Origin: Actinokineospora bangkokensis | Lineage (GTDB): Bacteria > Actinomycetota > Actinomycetes > Mycobacteriales > Pseudonocardiaceae | DNA length: 64,000 nt | Direction of reading: 5' to 3' | Assembly (NCBI RefSeq): GCF_001940455.1 | Contig: NZ_MKQR01000017.1 | Span: forward strand, 48,707 to 112,706 | Shown here: piece by piece, positions 58,735-64,000 of the stretch | How the letters are laid out: each line of letters starts with the position of its first letter | How positions within the stretch are numbered: position 1 is the stretch's first letter | Notes under the pieces: generated by a model | Databases searched by the model: none | Seen by the model: only the letters and a program-made list of their open reading frames with translations | What the model was told of the DNA's origin: nothing | Translations under genes and position numbers: made by a program

Positions 58735-59388
58735 TCACTGCGTGATCCAGGCTTCCGTCCGGTGGAAGTAGGCGCCGTCGATGGGCCGGATGGGCTTGGC
58801 GGGCACGCCGCCGTGGAGGGTGTGGCGGTCGTAGCGGCCCTCCAGGGCGGTGACGCTGCCCGCGGCCAGCACGGCGCGCTCCGCGAGGTGCGAGCCCGCC
58901 ATGACCGTCGAGTTGGTGCTGACGAAGGCCTGGTGCTCCAGGACCACCGGGCGCAGGGTCTGCTTGCCGGTGGTCAGGTCGACGCTGTGGGTGAGCACGG
59001 TGCAGCGGACCCCGCCGATGGTGGCGAAGTCGGCCATCACCAGCCCGCCCGAGCAGTCCAGGTAGTGCCGGTTGGACACCACCGCGTGCTCGCCGAGGTC
59101 GGCCACGCCGTGCCGGGGGTCGGTGAGGGTGAGGGAGGGGGCGGTGGAGAACCAGTTGAGCTGGCCGACGATGGCGCCCGCGCCCACCCGCAGCGCGCGC
59201 AGCGAGCGGAAGGCGTTGCCGTGCCCGATGTGCGCGCCCGCGCCGACCCGCACGTCGCGGGTGCCGGTGAGCAGGCAGATGCCGACCCGGGCGGTGGGGT
59301 GCACGCGGTGGCCGAGCAGGGTGAGCAACCGGTTCTTGAGCGGGTGGGGTGGCAGCAGCCAGCACAGGGTCTGGAGCAGACCTCTCAC
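58735..59388 (-). CDS. LbH acetyltransferase (WcaF-like)
   Basis: A 217-residue left-handed beta-helix acyltransferase resembling colanic-acid acetyltransferases (LLTLLGHRVHPTARVGICLLTG... HIGHGNAF... VVLEHQAFVSTNSTVMAGSHLAERAVLAAGSVT... GVPAKPIRPID). It probably O-acetylates a sugar in the glycan made by this cluster. GTG 59388 has AGAGGT upstream. It is the last gene of the minus-strand run gmd-GT4-GT2-acetyltransferase. Confidence 0.88.
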   Translation of the reverse strand: MRGLLQTLCWLLPPHPLKNRLLTLLGHRVHPTARVGICLLTGTRDVRVGAGAHIGHGNAFRSLRALRVGAGAIVGQLNWFSTAPSLTLTDPRHGVADLGEHAVVSNRHYLDCSGGLVMADFATIGGVRCTVLTHSVDLTTGKQTLRPVVLEHQAFVSTNSTVMAGSHLAERAVLAAGSVTALEGRYDRHTLHGGVPAKPIRPIDGAYFHRTEAWITQ

Positions 59389-59398
59389 GGGGGACCTC

Positions 59399-60232
59399 TC
59401 AGGGGTGGGGCTTGTCGGGCTTCTTGACCGCGGCGGAGTAGGCGTCGGAGAAGCGCAGCCGGGCGGTGGCCACGCCGACGCCGTGCACGAGGGTGCCCGC
59501 GGCGGCGGGGAGCAGGTCGGCGGCCGAGCGCAGGTGCCCGCGCCGGACGCCGAGGGCCTCGGTGAAGAACCGCCTGCCCGCGCCGCCGGACTTGCTGGCG
59601 TCGTGGTAGCGCAGGGCGGCGAGCGGGTGGTCGACGACGAGCTGCTCGGGGTCGGCGTCGACCAGCCGCAGCATGAGGTCGTAGTCCATGGTGTAGTGCA
59701 GGTCCTCGTCGTAGCCGCCGACCTCGTGCAGCAGCTCGCGGCGGACGAGCACGGCGCCGGAGAAGGCGTAGCAGCCGTGGGTGAACAGCCGCCGCCGGGC
59801 GAGCGCGACCGCGGGTTCGCGGCGCAGCACGCCGCCGGTGGCGCCGAGCAGCTGCCAGCCGCCGACGACGACGTCGGGCACGTGCCCGAGCCGGTCGACC
59901 TCGCGGCGCACGGCCGCCAAGGCCCCGGGCAGCAGCAGGTCGTCGGCGTTGAGCCAGCCCACGAGCTGACCGCCGGCGCGGGCCAGCGCCCGGTTGAGCG
60001 CGTCGGACTGGCCGCGGTCCTTCTCGTGCGCCACGCGCACCCGGGGGTCGTCGTCGGCGGCGGCGTCGAGCACCTCGGCGGTGCCGTCGGTGGAGCAGGA
60101 GTCCTGCACCACCAGCTCGTCGTCGGGCCCCAGCTGCTCGACGGCGCTGCCGATCGCCGCGCCCACGTGCGGCATGGCGTCGTAGGCGGGCACCAGGACG
60201 CTGACCGACCTCAGTAGACCGACTGCGGGCAC
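59399..60232 (-). CDS. Glycosyltransferase family 2
   Basis: A 277-residue GT-A fold glycosyltransferase, WcaA/WcaE-like. Motifs: SVLVPAYDAMPHVGAAIGSA, VVQDSCSTDGTAEVLD, the DXD-like WLNADDLLLPGAL, and YTMDYDLMLRL. It transfers a sugar from a nucleotide donor to a lipid-linked acceptor. GTG 60232 overlaps the GT4 end by 22 nt and uses GGGAGG about ten bases upstream; it was preferred because it starts just before the Rossmann strand. Confidence 0.9.
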   Translation of the reverse strand: MPAVGLLRSVSVLVPAYDAMPHVGAAIGSAVEQLGPDDELVVQDSCSTDGTAEVLDAAADDDPRVRVAHEKDRGQSDALNRALARAGGQLVGWLNADDLLLPGALAAVRREVDRLGHVPDVVVGGWQLLGATGGVLRREPAVALARRRLFTHGCYAFSGAVLVRRELLHEVGGYDEDLHYTMDYDLMLRLVDADPEQLVVDHPLAALRYHDASKSGGAGRRFFTEALGVRRGHLRSAADLLPAAAGTLVHGVGVATARLRFSDAYSAAVKKPDKPHP

Positions 60233-61371
60233 GTGCTCATCACCTCCCGCACCAGCTCGCGGTAGCGCTCGCTGACCACGCCCAGGTCGAGGTTGTCGGA
60301 GGACCACTCGCGACCGGCGGTGGCCAGCCAGGCCCGCTCGGCGCTGTCGACCAGCAGCGAGCACAGCGCCTCGGTGGCCGGGCCCAGCTCGGCCGGGGTG
60401 ACCGCCGCGGCGTCGCGGCGGGCGAGCTGGTCGGCCAGGTAGACGTTGTCGCTGATCAGGCACGGCACCCCGGCGCGCAGCGCCTCCGCGGTGGCCACGC
60501 TGAAGTTCTCGTTGTCGCTGAGCAGGGCGAACACGTCCGCGGCGGCCAGCAGCGCGGCCCGCCCGGCGGCGTCGACCCAGCCCGGGAAGCGGACCCGGTC
60601 CGCGCACGGCAGCGCGGCGGCCTTGGCCCGCAGCCGCTCCAGGAGCTTGGCGTCGCCGCTGCCCGCCACCACCAGCACGTCGGCGGGGCCCGCGGCGGCG
60701 GCGAACACCTCCAGCAGCAGCGGCAGGCCCTTCTTGTGGTCGATGCGCCCGCAGAACAGCACCACGCGCGCGTCCGGGTCGATCCCGAGCTGGGCGCGGG
60801 CGCGCTCGCGGTCGGGCAGCGCGGGCGGGCTCACCGGCAGCGGCAGCACCTCCCGGCGCGGCTCGGCGCCGAAGGTCTCGGCCAGCTCGGCCTCGCGGGC
60901 GGTGGTGCACAGCAGCGCCGCCGCCCCGGCCAGGGTCTCCCGCCACAGCGGGGCGAGCCTGCGCTTGGCCCCCCGGTGCTTGACCAGGTCGTAGGGGTCG
61001 AGGCTGCCGTGCGGCCAGAGCAGGTAGGGCACGCCGAAGCGGCGCGCGGTGCGCCCGCCGACCACCGAGGTCAGGTCGAACACCCCGTGCAGGACCACCA
61101 GGTCGTGCTGGGGGACGAGCCGGTGCAGGGCCTCGGTGAGCCGCCTGCCGCCGTGCAGCCTGCCCGCCACCCGGCCCGGCCGGATCAGCTCCACGTCGAA
61201 GTGCGGCATCGACGACAGCAGCGTGGTGCCCTGCTCCGGGCGGTGCAGGGTGACCAGCGAGGCGTCGTGGCCGACCTTGCGCTCGACGTCGCCGAGGGCG
61301 TGCAGCGCCGAGGCGACGCCGCCGTAGGTGTCACCGACGCTCGCGACGGTGTGCAGCACGCGCAGGCTCAT
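60211..61371 (-). CDS. Glycosyltransferase family 4
   Basis: A 386-residue GT-B retaining glycosyltransferase. The N-terminal acceptor domain begins [22 protein letters not shown]; the donor domain shows [25 protein letters not shown] and the E-x7-E-like region [22 protein letters not shown]. Its ATG overlaps the gmd stop (ATGA), so it is coupled to GDP-sugar synthesis and may transfer fucose or mannose (inference). Confidence 0.92.
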   Translation of the reverse strand: MSLRVLHTVASVGDTYGGVASALHALGDVERKVGHDASLVTLHRPEQGTTLLSSMPHFDVELIRPGRVAGRLHGGRRLTEALHRLVPQHDLVVLHGVFDLTSVVGGRTARRFGVPYLLWPHGSLDPYDLVKHRGAKRRLAPLWRETLAGAAALLCTTAREAELAETFGAEPRREVLPLPVSPPALPDRERARAQLGIDPDARVVLFCGRIDHKKGLPLLLEVFAAAAGPADVLVVAGSGDAKLLERLRAKAAALPCADRVRFPGWVDAAGRAALLAAADVFALLSDNENFSVATAEALRAGVPCLISDNVYLADQLARRDAAAVTPAELGPATEALCSLLVDSAERAWLATAGREWSSDNLDLGVVSERYRELVREVMSTCPQSVY

Positions 61372-62420
61372 GGGCGGCGCACCACCGGCACGTCGGCGGC
61401 CGCGCGCGGGGTGGGCGCGGTGTCGTGCGGCAGGGCCACCGGGTCGTCGCGCTCGGCGGCGAGGTCGGCGGCGACCATGAGCCTGGCCAGCTCCGCGCCG
61501 TGCACCTGGGCCCGCCAGCCCAGCTCGCGCTCGGCCTTGGAGGCGTCGCCGATCAGGGCGTTGACCTCGGTGGGGCGCAGGTGCCGCTCGTCGAACTCGA
61601 CGTGGTCCTGCCAGTCGAGGCCGACGTGGGCGAAGGAGTGCCCCAGGAACTCGCGCACGGTGAGCGCGGTGCCGGTGGCCACGACGTAGTCGTCGGGCCG
61701 GTCGGCCTGGAGCATCCGCCACATCGCCTCGACGTACTCCGGGGCGTAGCCCCAGTCCCGCACGGCGTCGAGGTTGCCCAGGTACAGCCGCTTCTGCAGG
61801 CCCAGGGCGATGCGGGCGGCGGCGCGGGAGATCTTGCGGGTCACGAAGGTCTCGCCGCGGCGGGGGCTCTCGTGGTTGAACAGGATGCCGTTGACGGCGA
61901 AGAGCCCGTAGGCCTCCCGGTAGTTGCGCGTCATCCAGTACGCGTAGGTCTTGGCCGCGGCGTAGGGCGAGCGCGGGTGCAGCGGCGACTCCTCGTTCTG
62001 CGGCGGCGGGGTGGAGCCGAACATCTCCGAGCTGGACGCCTGGTAGAAGCGGCAGGGCACGCCGATGCGGTGGATCGTCTCCAGCAGCCGGGTGGTGCCC
62101 AGGCCGGTGCACTCCCCGGTGTTGAGCGGTTCGTCGAAACTCACCCGAACGTGGCTCTGCGCGGCGAGGTGGTACACCTCGTCGGGCACGATCTTCAGCA
62201 GCAGCGCCGCGAGCCGGGAACTGTCGGTGAGATCTCCATAGTGGAGGTTCAGCCTGGTGAGTGATTCGCGCGGGTCTTCGTACAGGTGGTTGATACGCGC
62301 TGTGGTGAACGTGCTGGCCCGGCGGACCACGCCGTGCACCTCGTAGCCCTTGGCGAGCAGCAATTCCGCGAGGTAGCTGCCATCCTGACCGGTGATGCCG
62401 GTGATCAGAGCTCGTTTCAT
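61368..62420 (-). CDS. gmd: GDP-mannose 4,6-dehydratase
   Basis: A 350-residue SDR enzyme that converts GDP-mannose to GDP-4-keto-6-deoxymannose with NADP. Motifs: [13 protein letters not shown] (7-19), [11 protein letters not shown], catalytic SSSEMFGS (Ser131, Glu132) and Y153-AAA-K157, and [16 protein letters not shown]. Sequence and length match Gmd closely. The ATG at 62420 starts exactly at the fold. It is divergent from the GDP-fucose synthase gene (135 bp between), completing the pathway. Confidence 0.97.
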   Translation of the reverse strand: MKRALITGITGQDGSYLAELLLAKGYEVHGVVRRASTFTTARINHLYEDPRESLTRLNLHYGDLTDSSRLAALLLKIVPDEVYHLAAQSHVRVSFDEPLNTGECTGLGTTRLLETIHRIGVPCRFYQASSSEMFGSTPPPQNEESPLHPRSPYAAAKTYAYWMTRNYREAYGLFAVNGILFNHESPRRGETFVTRKISRAAARIALGLQKRLYLGNLDAVRDWGYAPEYVEAMWRMLQADRPDDYVVATGTALTVREFLGHSFAHVGLDWQDHVEFDERHLRPTEVNALIGDASKAERELGWRAQVHGAELARLMVAADLAAERDDPVALPHDTAPTPRAAADVPVVRRP

Positions 62421-62555
62421 CAGTACGGGCACCTCGCTGGGACTGGGGACCTCTGCGGTGTCGAGTCTCCCGAGTGGACTCATGGCGTCATGGTTATCGA
62501 AGCTTCCCCGTTCGTCGTGTCAGCTGCCACTCAGCGTCACTCGAAAGGATTGCGA

Positions 62556-63542
62556 ATGCGTCCTCCGGTCCTCAACAGCGCCACCAAGGTGTATATCGCG
62601 GGGCACCGCGGGCTGGTCGGCTCGGCGCTCGTGCGCGCGCTGCGCCGCCGCGGCCTGCCCGACCCGGTGGTCGCCACCTCCGCCGAGCTCGACCTGCGCG
62701 ACCGCGCCGCCACCGCGCGGTTCCTGGCCCGCGAGTCCCCGGACGTGGTCGTGCTGGCCGCGGCCAGGGTCGGCGGCATCGCGGCCAACGCCGCGCAGCC
62801 CGCGGAGTTCCTCTCCGACAACCTGCGCATCCAGCTGGCCGTGCTCGACGCCGCCAGGGCCCAGGGCGTGCCCAGGGTGCTGTTCCTGGGCTCGTCGTGC
62901 ATCTACCCCAAGCTCGCCCCGCAGCCGATCCGCGAGGACGCCCTGCTGACCGGGCCGCTGGAGCCGACGAACTCCGCCTACGCCATCGCCAAGATCGCGG
63001 GCATCGAGCACGTGCGCGCCGTGCGCGCCCAGGACGGCCTGCCCTGGATCAGCGCCATGCCGACCAACCTCTACGGCCCCGGCGACAACTTCCACCCCAC
63101 CGCCTCGCACGTGCTGCCCGGCCTGCTGCGCCGGTTCCACGAGGCCCGCGAGTCCGGCGCGGCGTCGGTCGTGGTCTGGGGCACCGGCACCCCGCGCCGG
63201 GAGTTCCTGCACGCCGACGACGCCGCCGAGGCGTGCCTGCACCTGCTGGAGCACTTCGACGGCCCGGACCCGGTGAACGTCGGCACCGGCACCGACGTCA
63301 CCATCGCGGAGCTGGCGGGCCTGGTCGCCGAGGTCGTCGGCTTCACCGGCCGGGTCGAGTTCGACACGTCCAAGCCGGACGGCACGCCCCGCAAGGTGCT
63401 GGACGTCGGGGTGCTGCGCGGGCTGGGCTGGGCGCCGCGCACCGGGCTCCGGGAGGGCCTGGAGTCGACCTACCGCTGGTACCTGGAGTCGCTGGCGCTG
63501 CCCGAGCAGCGCGCGGTGCGCGGCCTGGAGGTGGCGCAGTGA
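62556..63542 (+). CDS. fcl: GDP-L-fucose synthase (epimerase/reductase)
   Basis: A 328-residue SDR enzyme that epimerises and reduces GDP-4-keto-6-deoxymannose to GDP-L-fucose. Motifs: AGHRGLVGSALVRAL (16-30), LGSSCIYPKLAPQPI with catalytic Ser113/114, Y142-AIA-K146, and TNLYGPGDNFHP. ATG 62556 has AAAGGA upstream. Some actinobacterial relatives make other 6-deoxy sugars such as 6-deoxytalose, so fucose is likely but not certain. It overlaps the following glycosyltransferase by 4 nt (GTGA). Confidence 0.94.
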   Translation: MRPPVLNSATKVYIAGHRGLVGSALVRALRRRGLPDPVVATSAELDLRDRAATARFLARESPDVVVLAAARVGGIAANAAQPAEFLSDNLRIQLAVLDAARAQGVPRVLFLGSSCIYPKLAPQPIREDALLTGPLEPTNSAYAIAKIAGIEHVRAVRAQDGLPWISAMPTNLYGPGDNFHPTASHVLPGLLRRFHEARESGAASVVVWGTGTPRREFLHADDAAEACLHLLEHFDGPDPVNVGTGTDVTIAELAGLVAEVVGFTGRVEFDTSKPDGTPRKVLDVGVLRGLGWAPRTGLREGLESTYRWYLESLALPEQRAVRGLEVAQ

Positions 63543-64000
63543 GAGTGCTGGTCGTGGGGCTCAACTACGCCCCGGAGCACGCGGGCATCGCCCCCTACAC
63601 CACCGGCATGGCCCGCGGGCTGGCCGCCGCCGGGCACGAGGTCCGGGTGCTCGCCGGGTTCCCGTACTACCCGCAGTGGAAGCGCCACCCCGACTACACC
63701 GGGCTGGCGGTGTCCGAACGCGACGGCGAGGTCGAGCTGGCGCGCCTGCGCCACTACGTGCCCTCGTCGTCGACGGGCCTGCGGCGGATGGCGCACGAGG
63801 CGTCGTTCGCCGCCCACGCCCGGCTGCGGGGGCTGCGCGCCCGCCCGGACGTGGTGGTCGGGGTGAGCCCGTCGCTGCTGTCGCTGGTGGCCGCGCGGCG
63901 GATCGCCGCCGCGGCGGGCGCGGTGTTCGGCGTGGTGGTGCAGGACGTGTACACCACCGCCGCCACCGAGGTCGCGGACGTGGGCGGGCGCACCGGCCGG
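63539..64000 (+). CDS. Glycosyltransferase family 4, WbuB-like (cut by window end)
   Basis: The first 154 codons of a glycosyltransferase. It begins VRVLVVGLNYAPEHAGIAPY and continues GMARGLAAAGHEVRVLAGFPYYPQW and VVVGVSPSLLSLVAARR, typical of the WcaI/WbuB (L-fucosamine or fucose transferase) branch. The GTG start overlaps the fcl stop, and coupling to GDP-fucose synthesis supports a fucosyl-type donor. The catalytic donor domain lies outside the window. Confidence 0.88.
   Translation, partial: MRVLVVGLNYAPEHAGIAPYTTGMARGLAAAGHEVRVLAGFPYYPQWKRHPDYTGLAVSERDGEVELARLRHYVPSSSTGLRRMAHEASFAAHARLRGLRARPDVVVGVSPSLLSLVAARRIAAAAGAVFGVVVQDVYTTAATEVADVGGRTGR

Noticed and set aside
58385-59365. Minus-strand 326-codon frame spanning the G-rich repeats
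   Set aside because: Out of frame with the acetyltransferase over its length; the remainder only translates the 90-bp repeats.

Overview
The window is very GC-rich with strong G/C bias at third codon positions, and it carries a full mycobacterial-type Mce lipid-import operon, PucR/CdaR-type regulators, FAAL and polyketide-synthase genes, a PMT mannosyltransferase and a class-E (LAXTG) sortase substrate. Together these point to a filamentous actinobacterium, most likely of the Pseudonocardiales (Actinokineospora/Saccharothrix/Actinosynnema-like). The genus is inferred, not proven. No tRNA, rRNA, CRISPR array, insertion sequence or phage gene was recognised.

Layout. 1-8 kb: an ABC exporter behind a MerR/SoxR-type promoter, a leaderless EI24 membrane protein, a Methyltransf_19 methyltransferase, a PfkB sugar kinase, a secreted M14 zinc carboxypeptidase and PucR paralogue 1. 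8-18 kb: an alpha/beta hydrolase facing an MFS exporter-FAAL-type I PKS operon; the PKS has lost its terminal thioesterase, whose decayed remnant is still readable. 18-23 kb: a membrane operon (hypothetical anchor protein, GT87 mannosyltransferase, PMT protein mannosyltransferase, universal stress protein) and a lipoprotein. 23.8-27 kb: PucR paralogues 2 and 3 in tandem. 27.5-40 kb: a minus-strand operon in the order DUF6801-like secreted protein, Mkl ATPase, YrbEA, YrbEB, MceA-F and two Mce-associated proteins, most junctions overlapping by 1-4 nt. 40-50 kb: a START-like/acyl-CoA ligase fusion with a coupled small membrane protein, a large NPD-KS-AT polyketide-synthase-like protein lacking its catalytic Cys and Ser, a secreted lipase and a LAXTG wall-anchored protein with two domains related to the protein that leads the Mce operon. 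50-53 kb: PucR paralogue 4 and an atypical STAS protein. 52.7-64 kb: an exopolysaccharide/glycolipid cluster (methyltransferases, serine-acetyltransferase-like protein, two FkbM methyltransferases, flippase, O-antigen-ligase-like protein, LbH acetyltransferase, GT2, two GT4, Gmd and GDP-fucose synthase), cut by the window end.

How it fits together. The central 18-50 kb looks like a cell-envelope lipid module: import (Mce), activation (acyl-CoA ligase), secreted lipase and envelope proteins. A short word, TTGTCACCGG, recurs in non-coding DNA near the MFS gene, the Mce operon, the acyl-CoA ligase, the lipase and PucR 4, with looser TTTTGTCAC forms near PucR 2 and PucR 4. This suggests one regulon, perhaps controlled by one of the four PucR paralogues (inference). 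A second unusual feature is a family of ~90-bp G-rich repeats abutting the stop codons of two minus-strand genes 31 kb apart. The most unusual protein is the NPD-KS-AT pseudoenzyme at 43179-46088.
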